Positions 31,166 to 41,157 of a DNA stretch of 64,000 bases are shown one piece after another (the first letter of the stretch is position 1; each line of letters starts with the position of its first letter). Source of the stretch: Listeria kieliensis. GTDB lineage: Bacteria > Bacillota > Bacilli > Lactobacillales > Listeriaceae. The stretch covers positions 1,088,271 to 1,152,270 of the forward strand of contig NZ_LARY01000001.1 in the NCBI RefSeq assembly GCF_003369925.1, in the 5' to 3' direction. The notes below the pieces were generated by a model. That model was given only the letters and a program-made list of their open reading frames with translations, was not told the origin of the DNA and searched no databases. The position numbers and the translations under genes were made by a program.

Positions 31166-31924
31166 TTAAGCTTCTGTTGTTCCTTCAGTTTCAGTTGTTT
31201 CTTCAACTTGAGTTTGTTCAACAGGTGCTTCTACGTTTTCTTCACCTTGGTTCACTTCGATGATCGCATCAGCCATTTTTGCAGTAAGCAATTTAACGGC
31301 ACGAATTGCGTCATCGTTTGCAGGGATAACATAATCGATTTCATCAGGATCACAGTTAGTATCTACAATACCGATGATCGGAATATTTAATTTGCGAGCT
31401 TCTGCAACCGCAATACGTTCTTTACGAGGATCCACGATGAAAAGTGCATCTGGAAGACCCTTCATATCTTTAATTCCGCCCAAGAAACGTTCAAGTTTTT
31501 CTTGTTCTTTCTTCAAAAGAACAACTTCTTTTTTAGGAAGAACTTCGAAAGTACCGTCTTCTTCCATTTTTTCGATTTTCTTAAGGTGTTTGATACGTTT
31601 TTGGATTGTTTCAAAGTTTGTAAGTGTTCCACCTAACCAGCGGTGGTTTACAAAGTATTGGCCAGAACGTTCTGCTTCTTCTTTAACAGATTCTTGCGCT
31701 TGTTTTTTAGTACCAACGAAAAGAATAGTTCCTCCGTCAGCAGCTACTTCGCGCATGAAGTTGTAAGCTTCGTCTACTTTTTTAACCGTTTTTTGTAGGT
31801 CGATGATGTAAATTCCGTTACGTTCCGTGAAGATGTATTTCTTCATCTTAGGATTCCAACGGCGTGTTTGGTGTCCAAAATGTACACCAGCTTCTAACAA
31901 TTGTTTCATTGAAATAACAGGCAT
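31166..31924 (-). CDS. rpsB: 30S ribosomal protein S2
   Basis: Conserved phrases: [53 protein letters not shown] and [27 protein letters not shown]. The C-terminal tail is acidic (EGTTEA). At 252 residues it is normal. First gene of the rpsB-tsf operon, with its own promoter at 32052-32081 and about 130 bases of leader. Confidence 0.98.
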   Translation of the reverse strand: MPVISMKQLLEAGVHFGHQTRRWNPKMKKYIFTERNGIYIIDLQKTVKKVDEAYNFMREVAADGGTILFVGTKKQAQESVKEEAERSGQYFVNHRWLGGTLTNFETIQKRIKHLKKIEKMEEDGTFEVLPKKEVVLLKKEQEKLERFLGGIKDMKGLPDALFIVDPRKERIAVAEARKLNIPIIGIVDTNCDPDEIDYVIPANDDAIRAVKLLTAKMADAIIEVNQGEENVEAPVEQTQVEETTETEGTTEA

Positions 31925-32051
31925 GTTATTCCCTCCTATTGGTTTTATTTTGCGGACAAATCCGCCCTCCGCATGGGTCCTTCAAATGAAAGACTTAAAA
32001 GTTAAGCACCCTTTCACTCGTCACCATACGTGTGTATTAACACTGCCCTTA

Positions 32052-32081
32052 ACTATAGCACAAACACTCATAATTCGTCAA
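32052..32081 (-). promoter_or_regulatory. rpsB promoter
   Basis: On the minus strand TTGACG (32076-32081) and TATAGT (32052-32057) are separated by 18 bases. Both boxes are close to the vegetative sigma consensus. The leader to the start codon is about 120 bases and no gene is seen in it. Confidence 0.65.
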
Positions 32082-32134
32082 ATGGTTTGCATGAACACTT
32101 CTACCCTCTCCTTCTGCATAAAACTCAGATGATA

Positions 32135-32238
32135 TTGCCGAGAAACTCGCGTTCACTTATAATGAAAATAAGTACATACCTTACATAAACGTCATTTCAA
32201 AAAAGCTTTGGTCATTTGACCGAGCTTTCTTTTTGCAT
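32135..32238 (+). ncRNA. Candidate short transcript or attenuated leader before the sugar operon
   Basis: On the plus strand TTGCCG (32135-32140) and TATAAT (32158-32163) are spaced 17 bases and point toward the sugar operon. About 40 bases later a hairpin (AAAGCT...GGTC ATTT GACC...AGCTTT, 32202-32227) is followed by TCTTTTT. It would yield an RNA of about 65 bases or act as an attenuator. The intergenic stretch from 31925 to 32359 contains no ORF. Confidence 0.35.
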
Positions 32239-32303
32239 TCAATTCCTTTTTTCTAATAAATATTTTTGGAAAAAGTTCACGACAAAATTTGTTACAAACA
32301 ATA

Positions 32304-32318
32304 TTGAAAGCGTTTTAT
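32304..32318 (+). promoter_or_regulatory. Candidate cre (CcpA) site
   Basis: TTGAAAGCGTTTTAT matches the catabolite-responsive element pattern WTGNAANCGNWNNCW except at one position. It lies about 40 bases before the start of the regulator-PTS fusion gene, fitting glucose repression of a sugar operon. Confidence 0.5.
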
Positions 32319-32359
32319 TTTAAAGGTAAGCTAATTTTAAAGTTTGGTAGGTGACTAAG

Positions 32360-34345
32360 ATGAAGCTTGATCAGCGCTGTATCCTTATCCTAGATTTTCT
32401 ATTAACACAAGATAATTTTATCAAAATAAAAGATATCGCCGATTCGTTAACCATTTCAGAGCGAACAATTCGCTATAGTCTAGAAAAGATTGATACGTTT
32501 TTAAACGAAAATCAGATTCAAAAACTCACGCGTCATTCCAAAAAAGGGATTATCATTGAAAACCGGAGTGCCATCGGTGAAATTCTTGCCAAGTTTAAGA
32601 GGCAAATCACGCCCGAAAAATACAAATATGCGGCAAACGAAATCGAACAGTTCATTTTATTAAAACTGTTGCTCTCAGAAAAAGATATCGCTATCCATGA
32701 ATTTGAACAAACCCTCTTTATCTCTCGTTCATCTGTTTTGAACTACCTGCGTGCGATTGAAGGTGAAATCTTTTTAAGCGATCTTACCCTGAGCCATAAA
32801 CCGCGTATTGGTTACAGTATTTCCGGCGACGTGCTCACAAAATGCACCTTATTTGCTCGAAAATTCTTAAAAGCCATTAATATCCGAGAATTTTACCAGT
32901 TCTTAGAGTCCGAGCAAACCCTATCTAAAAAAGGAGAGCTGTTTTTCTACAACCTCTTTGAACTTGATTTTTTACAACAAGCCGCACAAGAAACGGAGAT
33001 GTTGCTTGCCGAATTGAAACGCACTGTGGACGATCAGCTCTACTTAACCATTTTAACGGTCCTTCTTAAAATCCACCTCAAGCAGCCAAACTTTAGCTAT
33101 GCCAATTGGCAAAATCAAGGTAGCGAATACGATTCTGCCCTCAGTTCCATGATAAGCGTTGTTGAGAATGCCGAAAGCGCGAGAAATTCAAAAGAAGCGA
33201 TTCAATTTTCTTATGAGCTTTGTAAAGCGATGGGAGCGATTTATCATCTTGATTTCTGTTCTGAAGAAGCCCCCTTCTTCACGCAAATCACTTCGCATAT
33301 CGGCTTAATGATCCATCGCATAAAAGCTGGGATCACAACACATAATCCTATTTTCAGTGATTTTATGCGGGACAATAAAGAACTCTTTCTCGCAACCAAA
33401 AAAGCTTGCGAACAGCTTGAAAAGCAGTTTTCTTTCGTCGTAAGCGCACAAGAAGTTTCATTCTTGGCCATTTATTTCGCTTCTGAATTAAAAAGGCGGC
33501 AAACAGAGACACACTTGCGTCCGAGCTTATTGATCGTCTGCGCGGAAGGCATTGCCCAAACCTTTGAAGCTATCATTCCACTTGTCGTTATTTTGTTTGG
33601 TTCCGTGCTACTAAGCATTGGCGTCCAAGCTTTAACCAAAGGGCAAATTATTCCAGAAGCCTTTACAACCATGCTTGCGCCAGCCATTAATAGTATTGAT
33701 ACGCCTTATGCGGTGTTCTTAATTTGTTTCTTTGAAATGTTATTCTGGTTTATTGGTTTAAACGGTTATGCCATTTTAGTTGGCTTTGTCATGCCATTTA
33801 TGACGCAATATCTCGGAGCAAATGCCGCAGCTTATGCAGCAGGTGAACCAATCCCCCATGTTTTCGCGCCAAACTTCTGGGACTATTTCATGGGATTCAC
33901 TGGTTCCGGTTTAACAGGTGCCCTTGTCTTACTTGCACTTTTCAGTAAATCACGCGAACTGAAAGCCGTCGGGAAAGCTTCTGTTGTCCCTGCCGTCTTC
34001 ACCATTTCTGAACCCGTCGTGTTTGGACTTCCAATCTGTTATAACCCGTACCTGTTCATTCCATTCGTTTTTGGAACACCGATTCTCGCTGTTTTACAGT
34101 GGTTCGTCTTTCATCTAGGTTGGGTACGTCCACCAATTGCAAACGTCGGCGGAACGCCGATTCCACTGGCGCAATATTTAGCCACGATGGACTGGCGCGC
34201 GATCATTCTTGTTGTTTTTGTACTCGCAGCCGCTGTACTGATGTATTACCCATTCTTCAAAATGTATGAACGAAGCTTAGTCAAACAAGAAGCTGAAGTA
34301 TCTGAACGTCAAGCGGCCCATGACGCGCTTGATCTTGATTTCTAG
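32360..34345 (+). CDS. Fusion of BglG/MtlR-type PRD regulator with a truncated PTS EIIC permease
   Basis: A 661-residue chimera. Residues 1-~400 are a PTS-controlled regulator: HTH (LDQRCILILDFLLTQDNFIKIKDIADSLTISERTIRY), a Mga-like second HTH (FEQTLFISRSSVLNYL), PRD-like regions and the start of an EIIB-like domain (SLLIVCAEGIAQT). At about residue 402 the frame passes straight into a membrane protein: FEAIIPLVVILFGSVLL, then the EIIC landmarks GEPIPHVFAPNFWDY and ISEPVVFGLPICYNP of the lactose/cellobiose class. The first ~170 residues of EIIC are missing. The ATG at 32360 is chosen for the AGGTGA five bases before it. An internal deletion in an ancestral operon is the simplest origin; function doubtful. 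Confidence 0.85.
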   Translation: MKLDQRCILILDFLLTQDNFIKIKDIADSLTISERTIRYSLEKIDTFLNENQIQKLTRHSKKGIIIENRSAIGEILAKFKRQITPEKYKYAANEIEQFILLKLLLSEKDIAIHEFEQTLFISRSSVLNYLRAIEGEIFLSDLTLSHKPRIGYSISGDVLTKCTLFARKFLKAINIREFYQFLESEQTLSKKGELFFYNLFELDFLQQAAQETEMLLAELKRTVDDQLYLTILTVLLKIHLKQPNFSYANWQNQGSEYDSALSSMISVVENAESARNSKEAIQFSYELCKAMGAIYHLDFCSEEAPFFTQITSHIGLMIHRIKAGITTHNPIFSDFMRDNKELFLATKKACEQLEKQFSFVVSAQEVSFLAIYFASELKRRQTETHLRPSLLIVCAEGIAQTFEAIIPLVVILFGSVLLSIGVQALTKGQIIPEAFTTMLAPAINSIDTPYAVFLICFFEMLFWFIGLNGYAILVGFVMPFMTQYLGANAAAYAAGEPIPHVFAPNFWDYFMGFTGSGLTGALVLLALFSKSRELKAVGKASVVPAVFTISEPVVFGLPICYNPYLFIPFVFGTPILAVLQWFVFHLGWVRPPIANVGGTPIPLAQYLATMDWRAIILVVFVLAAAVLMYYPFFKMYERSLVKQEAEVSERQAAHDALDLDF

Positions 34346-34361
34346 GAGGTTGAATAGATTG

Positions 34362-35084
34362 ATGTTAAAAAAATTCAAAACAGATTTAGCCGCAGCAAAT
34401 GCCGTCTGTGATCGCGTTGAAACTCTTTTAAGCGTTAAAAAAGATGCACTGATTTGTATCGCAGGTGGTGATACCCCACTTCAAACGATGCAAGAACTCG
34501 TTCGCCGCAGTAAGACTGGTCAAATTGATTTTCGTGAAGCTTATTTCGTTGGACTAGATGAATGGGTTGGGCTTGGCCTAGAAACACCCGGAAGTTGTCG
34601 AGCTACTTTGTTTTCACAACTATTTGATAAACTTATAGGTTTAAAGAAGGAACACATTTGTTTCTTCGACGGCAAAGCTGAAGACTTAGCCGAGGAATGC
34701 GACCGAATTGATCAATTTGTAGATAAACGAGGCGGAATTGATTTTATTTTACTTGGCATTGGAATGAACGGTCATCTTGGTTTTAACGAACCCGGCGTTC
34801 AAATTGATTTAAATGCACACGTTGTGGAGCTTGATAGCGTGACTAAACAAGTCATGAGTAAATATTTTGAAAAAGACTTGCCGCTTACACAAGGAATCTC
34901 ACTTGGCATGAAACAAATCTTAGCTTCCAAAGAAATCGTCGTGCTCGCAACGGGGACTAAGAAAGCAGAGATCATCCAATTGACGGTGGAAACTGAACCT
35001 ACCCCACAAATTCCAGCTACTTTCATGAAGAAAGCTAAGAATGCTCAGTTCTTTGTCGATGAAGCAGCCGGATCACTTGTATAA
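34362..35084 (+). CDS. NagB-like glucosamine-6-phosphate deaminase/isomerase
   Basis: A 240-residue sugar-phosphate isomerase fold. Key motifs are CIAGGDTPLQTM (phosphate loop), FVGLDEWVGL and the signature LLGIGMNGHLGFNEPG, with the catalytic His and neighbouring acid. True NagB converts glucosamine-6-phosphate to fructose-6-phosphate; related proteins act on other sugar phosphates, and the neighbours suggest an unusual sugar. GGAGG precedes either a TTG at 34359 or the ATG at 34362. It lies 16 bases after the fusion gene. Confidence 0.85.
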   Translation: MLKKFKTDLAAANAVCDRVETLLSVKKDALICIAGGDTPLQTMQELVRRSKTGQIDFREAYFVGLDEWVGLGLETPGSCRATLFSQLFDKLIGLKKEHICFFDGKAEDLAEECDRIDQFVDKRGGIDFILLGIGMNGHLGFNEPGVQIDLNAHVVELDSVTKQVMSKYFEKDLPLTQGISLGMKQILASKEIVVLATGTKKAEIIQLTVETEPTPQIPATFMKKAKNAQFFVDEAAGSLV

Positions 35085-35101
35085 AAGAAAGGAAGAAAAA
35101 C

Positions 35102-36046
35102 ATGAAAAAAATAACAGTAAACGGAAAACATGGACCCATTGAATGTGCCAACTTAGTGATGGGAGCAGGAGATTTCTTACGTATCGACAATATGGACTAC
35201 GCAGCTCCAATTCTCGATCGTTATTTCGAACTTGGTGGAAATACCTTCGATACAGCAAGGCATTACCGTCATAGTGAAAAAGCAATCGGTGCGTGGATGG
35301 AAAGCCGCAAAAATCGCGACAAAGTCATCATTCAAACAAAAGGCGCTCACCCCGTCCGCGGTGCCTTAGATGTCCCGCGTGTAACATCAGAAGCGATCCA
35401 CGAAGATTTAGCTACAAGTTTAGAAATGCTAAAAACGGATCATGTCGAGCTTTTTGCCCTACATCGGGATGATGAAACCGTTCCCGTTGCAGAGATCATG
35501 GAAGCTTTGCATAAAGAAGTGGAAAGCGGTCTCACCTTTGCGATCGGCGTTTCAAATTGGGAACTCGACCGGATTATCCAAGCAAATGAATATGCCCAAG
35601 CAAATGGCTTAACGCCACTTAGCTTTAATAGTCCTAATTTAAGCTTGCCAAAAGTAAATCGTCCGCGCTGGGAAAATTGCGTCTCGGCAAATGATGAAAT
35701 GATTCTTTGGCATGAAAAAACGAATCTCCCACTCTTCTCTTGGTCGAGCCAAGCTGGTGGCTTTTTCTCTGGACGTTTTAGCCCTGAAAACCGAGATGAT
35801 GAGGAAATGGTGGAAGTTTATTACAGTGATGCGAACTGGGAGCGCTACAGACGTGCTAAAAAACTCGGCGCTAAGCTCGGTGTATCCGCAATCCAAGTCT
35901 CACTCGCCTACGTTTTACATCAAAGTTTCCCAACTGCTGCTGTCATTGGGCCAGAAACGCTGGAGGAACTAGCATCATCTTATGAGGCTTCGCGCTTAAA
36001 ACTAACACAAGCTCAAGTCAACTGGCTTGACCTACGGGAGGAATAA
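35102..36046 (+). CDS. Aldo/keto reductase
   Basis: A 314-residue NAD(P)H-dependent (beta/alpha)8 oxidoreductase. The catalytic set is seen in order: Asp in GGNTFDTARHYRHSEKAIG with Tyr nearby, Lys in VIIQTKGAH, His in LFALHRDDE. The cofactor end has SAIQVSLAYVLHQSF...AAVIGPETLEEL. It is the third gene of the sugar operon, four bases ahead of the isomerase, and probably reduces or oxidises a sugar derivative. The substrate cannot be read from the sequence. Confidence 0.88.
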   Translation: MKKITVNGKHGPIECANLVMGAGDFLRIDNMDYAAPILDRYFELGGNTFDTARHYRHSEKAIGAWMESRKNRDKVIIQTKGAHPVRGALDVPRVTSEAIHEDLATSLEMLKTDHVELFALHRDDETVPVAEIMEALHKEVESGLTFAIGVSNWELDRIIQANEYAQANGLTPLSFNSPNLSLPKVNRPRWENCVSANDEMILWHEKTNLPLFSWSSQAGGFFSGRFSPENRDDEEMVEVYYSDANWERYRRAKKLGAKLGVSAIQVSLAYVLHQSFPTAAVIGPETLEELASSYEASRLKLTQAQVNWLDLREE

Positions 36047-36049
36047 ATC

Positions 36050-36820
36050 ATGGCTTGGCAAGACAAAATCGCTATTCAACTGTACTCGGTTCGTAAGGAA
36101 ATGGAACGGGATTTAGAGGGAACGCTTAAAAAAATAAGTGAGCTCGGCGTTCGCTATGTTCAGCTTGATGGAATGCGCGGAAATGATCCGGAACGTGTGG
36201 CATCCGCTTTGCGAAAATATAACTTGAAAGTGATCGGGATGCACATTAAGCATGAGCGCTTTTCAAATGACCTCGATGGCATTATCCGTGAAGCTTACTT
36301 GTTTGATTGTAAAACCATTTATGACAAGTATATTGAAGAAGAAGATCAACATACAGCTGGCTACGTGAAAACGAAGCAAACGTTGATTGACGCGGCGCTT
36401 AAACTGGCTCCACTTGGTTTTCGAATTGGGCTCCATAATCCCGAATACGATTTTACAACGTTAGTTGAAGGGCGTATGCTGATGGATTATATCACAGATC
36501 CAGTTAGTGGCATTTCCATCTATGCAGAACCGGATACTTACTGGATTAGCGCATCTAATGTGGATCCCGTTGAATATGTGAAGCGTTACTCTGGACGAGC
36601 TCCCATTATTCATATGAAAGATTTTCTTCCAGGTTTTGAAATCACAGATATGGCTCACAACCTCACTGAAATTGGATCAGGGACGGTCGATTTTAAAGCG
36701 ATCATCGAGTGGGGCAACGAGCATGGCGTGGAGTATTATTGCATCGAGCAAGATCAAAGTAAATTGGATATGTTTGATAGTCTAGCTCAAAGTCTTACTG
36801 CCTTAAAAGCCTACTTTTAA
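36050..36820 (+). CDS. Sugar phosphate isomerase/epimerase (xylose isomerase-like TIM barrel)
   Basis: A 256-residue AP-endonuclease-2-fold protein. Strand and metal-site phrases are IAIQLYSVRKEM, IGMHIKHERF, IGLHNPEYDF, YAEPDTYW, PIIHMKDF and EYYCIEQDQ, the His/Glu/Asp ligands of the family. It starts three bases after the reductase stop. With NagB-like and reductase partners it forms a catabolic set for a rare sugar or inositol-like compound. It ends at a bidirectional terminator. Confidence 0.85.
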   Translation: MAWQDKIAIQLYSVRKEMERDLEGTLKKISELGVRYVQLDGMRGNDPERVASALRKYNLKVIGMHIKHERFSNDLDGIIREAYLFDCKTIYDKYIEEEDQHTAGYVKTKQTLIDAALKLAPLGFRIGLHNPEYDFTTLVEGRMLMDYITDPVSGISIYAEPDTYWISASNVDPVEYVKRYSGRAPIIHMKDFLPGFEITDMAHNLTEIGSGTVDFKAIIEWGNEHGVEYYCIEQDQSKLDMFDSLAQSLTALKAYF

Positions 36821-36821
36821 A

Positions 36822-36872
36822 AAAACAATCAAGCGCGTGTCCATTAGCGGGCACGCGCTTGATTGTTTTTTA
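36822..36872. terminator. Bidirectional terminator between the sugar operon and leuS
   Basis: A long stem, AAAAACAATCAAGCGCGTG facing CACGCGCTTGATTGTTTTT (19 bases each), with flanking A and T runs. It serves both converging genes. Confidence 0.95.
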
Positions 36873-36876
36873 TTCT

Positions 36877-39288
36877 TTAGTTAGCAACAATGTTGACTAG
36901 TTTTCCAGGAACTGCAATGACTTTGCGAATGGTTTTTCCGTCAATTTCAGCCTGGATTCGCTCGTTTGCTTGTGCAAATTTTTCAAGCTCATCCTTTGGC
37001 ATTGATTTCGAAACGACCGCTTTCGCTTTCACTTTTCCGTTGACCTGCAAGACGATTTCTACTTCATCTTCTACAAGTTTACTTTCATCAAATTGTGGCC
37101 ACGCTTCGTAGGAAATTGATTCTTCATGTCCAAGAATCGACCAAATTTCTTCTCCAACATGCGGCGCAATCGGAGCAAGTAACTGAATGAAGCCTTCTGC
37201 ATATTCACGCGGAACAGTTTCCGCTTTGTAAGCTTCGTTCACGAAAATCATGAGTGCAGAGATCCCTGTGTTGAATCGAAGTCCCTCGTAGTCTTGCGTC
37301 ACGGTTTTCACCATTTGATGATAAGCTTTTTCAAGTTTGCCATCATTTTCAGAAACGACTTTTGGTGCTAATTCGCCTGTTTCACTGACAAACAAACGCC
37401 AAACTCGGTCTAAGAATTTACGTGCTCCTTCAAGTCCGTTTTCACTCCAAGAAATTGAAGCATCAAGCGGTCCCATAAACATTTCATAGAGACGCAAAGT
37501 ATCTGCTCCGTATTTCTCTACGACTTCATCTGGATTCACCACATTTCCACGCGACTTCGACATTTTTTCATTGTTTTCCCCAAGAATCATACCTTGGTTA
37601 AACAATTTTTGGAATGGCTCTTTTGTTGGAACCACGCCAATATCATATAAGAATTTATGCCAGAAGCGCGCATACAACAAGTGAAGTACTGCATGTTCAG
37701 CCCCGCCAATATAGACATCTACCGGAAGCCATTCACGAAGCTTTTCTTTATCCGCAATTTCAGTTTTATTGTGCGGATCGATGTAGCGAAGGAAATACCA
37801 ACTTGACCCAGCCCATTGTGGCATCGTATTGGTTTCACGGCGTCCTTTCCTGCCAGAAGCGTCTTCCACACTCACCCAATCTTCCAAGTTTGCAAGCGGT
37901 GATTCCCCTGTGCCAGATGGCTTAATTTCCGTTGTTTTTGGAAGAAGGAGTGGCAGCTCTTCTTCAGGGACAAGCGTTGTTTCTCCATCTTCCCAGTGAA
38001 TAACAGGAATCGGTTCTCCCCAGTAACGCTGTCTGCTAAAGAGCCAGTCACGCAACCGGTACGTGATTTTCCGTTTCCCAGCTCCTTCCGTTTCAAGCCA
38101 TTCCGAGATGACACGAATTGCTTCCTCTTTGTCTAACCCATCAAGAAAACCTGAATTTACATGGACTCCGTCACCGGAATAAGCTTCTTTTTCGACGTCG
38201 CCCCCTTTTACTACTTCAAGAATCGGCAAGTTAAACTGTTTGGCGAATTCGTGATCGCGTTCGTCGTGCCCTGGCACCGCCATAACAGCACCCGTCCCAT
38301 ATTGAATCAGCACATAATCAGCAATCCAAACGGGGATTTTTTCGTTTGTCGCAGGATTGATCACATATGCCCCTGTCGCCACTCCCGTTTTTTCTTTCGC
38401 TAGATCCGTTCGTTCGAGTTCACTTTTTAGTTCGACTTGCTTCTTGTAAGCTTCGACAGCTTCTTTTTGATCTGCAGTCGTAATTTGTTCGACTAGTTCA
38501 TGCTCAGGTGCTAAAACCACATATGTTGCGCCAAAAAGCGTATCTGGACGAGTTGTAAAAACGTCAATTTGTTCGCCGCGACCATCCACTTGGAAGCTAA
38601 CTTCTGCGCCTTCCGAGCGACCAATCCAGTTGCGTTGCATGTCTTTGATATTTTCTGGCCAGTCTACAAGCTCCAAATCGTCAATCAAACGATCAGCATA
38701 AGCCGTGATTTTAAGCATCCACTGCCGCATAGGTTTACGGTAAACAGGAAAACCGCCGCGCTCACTCTTCCCATCAATGACTTCTTCATTGGCTAGTACC
38801 GTTCCAAGCGCCGGGCACCAGTTAACAGCCACTTCTGCTTCATAAGCAAGCCCTTTTTCATAAAGTTTTTCAAAAATCCATTGTGTCCATTTATAGTAGT
38901 CAGGATCTGTTGTATTCAGTTCGCGATCCCAGTCATAAGAAAAACCAAGCGATTTAATTTGTCGCTTAAAGTTCGCAATGTTTTCTTCCGTAAATTCGGC
39001 TGGGTCATTTCCCGTATCAATCGCATATTGTTCAGCAGGGAGACCAAACGCATCCCATCCCATTGGATGAAGGACGTTATAGCCTTGCGCTCGCTTCATG
39101 CGTGACAAGATGTCCGTCGCTGTATAGCCTTCTGGATGCCCCACGTGAAGTCCTGCACCTGAAGGATAGGGAAACATATCTAGAGCATAAAAGTTTTCTT
39201 TTGACGCATCCTCCGTTGTTTTAAAAGTTGCTTTGTCATCCCAAATTTTTTGCCATTTTGGTTCAATTTCTTTGTGGTTAAAAGTCAT
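36877..39288 (-). CDS. leuS: Leucyl-tRNA synthetase
   Basis: A class I synthetase. The HIGH-type motif is [12 protein letters not shown], and KMSKSRGN is present near residue 580. The CP1 editing domain lies between (about residues 220-420, with [14 protein letters not shown]). The start [13 protein letters not shown] follows AAGGAGAGG; nine upstream in-frame residues are not supported. At 803 residues it is full length. Its leader carries a T-box, so transcription responds to uncharged tRNA-Leu. Confidence 0.97.
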   Translation of the reverse strand: MTFNHKEIEPKWQKIWDDKATFKTTEDASKENFYALDMFPYPSGAGLHVGHPEGYTATDILSRMKRAQGYNVLHPMGWDAFGLPAEQYAIDTGNDPAEFTEENIANFKRQIKSLGFSYDWDRELNTTDPDYYKWTQWIFEKLYEKGLAYEAEVAVNWCPALGTVLANEEVIDGKSERGGFPVYRKPMRQWMLKITAYADRLIDDLELVDWPENIKDMQRNWIGRSEGAEVSFQVDGRGEQIDVFTTRPDTLFGATYVVLAPEHELVEQITTADQKEAVEAYKKQVELKSELERTDLAKEKTGVATGAYVINPATNEKIPVWIADYVLIQYGTGAVMAVPGHDERDHEFAKQFNLPILEVVKGGDVEKEAYSGDGVHVNSGFLDGLDKEEAIRVISEWLETEGAGKRKITYRLRDWLFSRQRYWGEPIPVIHWEDGETTLVPEEELPLLLPKTTEIKPSGTGESPLANLEDWVSVEDASGRKGRRETNTMPQWAGSSWYFLRYIDPHNKTEIADKEKLREWLPVDVYIGGAEHAVLHLLYARFWHKFLYDIGVVPTKEPFQKLFNQGMILGENNEKMSKSRGNVVNPDEVVEKYGADTLRLYEMFMGPLDASISWSENGLEGARKFLDRVWRLFVSETGELAPKVVSENDGKLEKAYHQMVKTVTQDYEGLRFNTGISALMIFVNEAYKAETVPREYAEGFIQLLAPIAPHVGEEIWSILGHEESISYEAWPQFDESKLVEDEVEIVLQVNGKVKAKAVVSKSMPKDELEKFAQANERIQAEIDGKTIRKVIAVPGKLVNIVAN

Positions 39289-39349
39289 CTTCTGTCCTCT
39301 CCTTTTCTTCTTCATTCATAAAACTAAAACGAATCGTTTGAACAAGAAG

Positions 39350-39570
39350 CAAAAAACCTCTCGTCCCATAGCTAGAACAGCCATGGGACGAGAGGTTTTC
39401 TCCCGCGGTACCACCCAAATTAGTGAATACTTCACTCAACTTCTTGATCCTTAACGCGGACAACGTACGATTTATAAAAAGGCAAGTTCATCCAACTTAT
39501 CGATCAGCTTCCACCAGCCGCTGACTCTCTATTATTTCCCAAGTTTTGGATTACTACTCCTTTAGTCGTT
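39350..39570 (-). promoter_or_regulatory. T-box leader of leuS
   Basis: On the minus strand the conserved T-box GGGTGGTACCGCGGGA is at 39402-39417. It is followed by the terminator stem AAAACCTCTCGTCCCAT...ATGGGACGAGAGG with a T-run (39351-39398). Stem I with GAGAGTCAGCGG and a GGTGGAAGCTGA-type segment is at about 39505-39540. Uncharged tRNA binding lets the antiterminator form. Leucine specificity is inferred from the leuS gene downstream; I did not identify the specifier codon with confidence. Confidence 0.92.
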
Positions 39571-39604
39571 TTCATATTTGGTTAAGAACTATTGTAGCTG
39601 ATTT

Positions 39605-41014
39605 CTACTCTTTTGGCAAGACCGGTTGCTTTTTCATCAGCGGGTAAAGCAAGAAACCGACAAGGAAGAGACCTGCACTTAGAAGGAAAATTGTTAAATT
39701 TTCAGTGCCGCTTTTCATGATCCACAGGCTGTAGCCTAAAGCTAGAATAGCAATAATTCCATCAACCACACGCTTGATGGGTTTCGAGCTTTCATAAGTA
39801 CTTCCCGTAACCACGAGTTTCAGCTGGAAAATAGGTGAAATAAAATATTGAATCAAAAAAGCAAGCGTAGAAACTTTAACAACGAAATCATAAGCTACCG
39901 CAATATCACCGGAAAGCGTGGAACAAATAAAGAACTGCGAAGCAAGACAAGTAAGCACGAGCGAACGAATCGGGGTGCCATTTTTATTCACTTTGTTTAG
40001 GAACGGAAGGAAAATTCCTTTTTTCGCTGCTTGATAAGGAGCTTCTGCACTCATCATCACCCAACCGATCGCAGACCCAAATAAGCAAATTAAAGCAAGA
40101 ACCGCCATAACTGCAGAACCGCCGCTTCCGATCACCGAATTTAATGCATCTGCGAGCGGACTTGCACTACCAATCAGTTTTTCTTTTGGAATAAGTCCTA
40201 ACGCTAAGATGGAAATTAAGCTGTATAGCATGACTGCAACAACTAGTCCTGTAATGGTGGCTGCTTGAACGGTTTTGCCAGACTTTGCGCGACCAGAAAA
40301 CATCAAAGCTGATTCGATTCCGATGAACGCCCAAAGCGTCACAATCGCAGCACTATTTACTTGTGAAAGTAGACCCTCTTTTAAACCAGCACTATTATAA
40401 ACCGGGTGATAAAAAGCACCCATTTTAGCAGATTGGAAAGAAAAAACGGCAATAATGATGAAAAGGAAGAAGCCCCCTACTTTCGCAATTGTTGCCAATA
40501 AATTGATTTTCCCTGCTCCACTTACGCCTTTTGAAATGATAAAGGCAATGCCCCAAAGTAAGACGGTACATACGGCGAAGGTCAGCGCCTGACCTTCTGT
40601 AATCGTAAATCCCCCGATTTTCACAAAAGAATCGCGACTATTTAAAATCGGGAAAAAAACGGATAAATAGCCAGCGAAAGAGGTAATGAGCGAGACGTTC
40701 CCAGCCCAATTGGCCACCCAGTAACTCCATACGGCAATAAAACCTGCGATTTGTTTAGCTTTTGGACGATTAAAGAAGGCATACGCATGACTTTGTGCAC
40801 CGCTTGTTAAATCTGGTCGTTTGACGGCTAAGTTGCCGAACACAAGCGCGATCATGAGGACACCGGCACCAGTGAAAATCCAAGCTAGTAATGTCGCAAG
40901 CGGACTTGCCACTTCGGCCATTTGTCTCGGAAGCATGAAAATCCCAGATCCCACCATGTTTCCGATCACGAGAGCTGTTAATACGAAAAAGCCCATTTTT
41001 CTTTGCTTTGTCAT
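39605..41014 (-). CDS. APC-family amino acid permease/antiporter (ArcD/LysP-like)
   Basis: About 469 residues with 12-13 membrane helices. The first helix has the APC signature ALVIGNMVGSGIFMLPRQMA, and later FIGIESALMFSGRAKSGKTVQ is typical of the basic amino acid/polyamine antiporters (arginine/ornithine type). The start is the ATG at 41014; the GTG four codons upstream overlaps the ribosome site. Its substrate is uncertain. It stands alone between the leuS T-box and ytqA. Confidence 0.85.
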   Translation of the reverse strand: MTKQRKMGFFVLTALVIGNMVGSGIFMLPRQMAEVASPLATLLAWIFTGAGVLMIALVFGNLAVKRPDLTSGAQSHAYAFFNRPKAKQIAGFIAVWSYWVANWAGNVSLITSFAGYLSVFFPILNSRDSFVKIGGFTITEGQALTFAVCTVLLWGIAFIISKGVSGAGKINLLATIAKVGGFFLFIIIAVFSFQSAKMGAFYHPVYNSAGLKEGLLSQVNSAAIVTLWAFIGIESALMFSGRAKSGKTVQAATITGLVVAVMLYSLISILALGLIPKEKLIGSASPLADALNSVIGSGGSAVMAVLALICLFGSAIGWVMMSAEAPYQAAKKGIFLPFLNKVNKNGTPIRSLVLTCLASQFFICSTLSGDIAVAYDFVVKVSTLAFLIQYFISPIFQLKLVVTGSTYESSKPIKRVVDGIIAILALGYSLWIMKSGTENLTIFLLSAGLFLVGFLLYPLMKKQPVLPKE

Positions 41015-41157
41015 CTGTGTATGCACTCCTTTTTATATTTTAGTGTATTAGCACTTTACCAAGTGAAAGTGTAATTATAATATCAAAATTATTTTTATTC
41101 GTCAACTTAAATATATGGTAAACTAGAAGCAATGAATTTAAAGGAGTCTGAAAAAAA

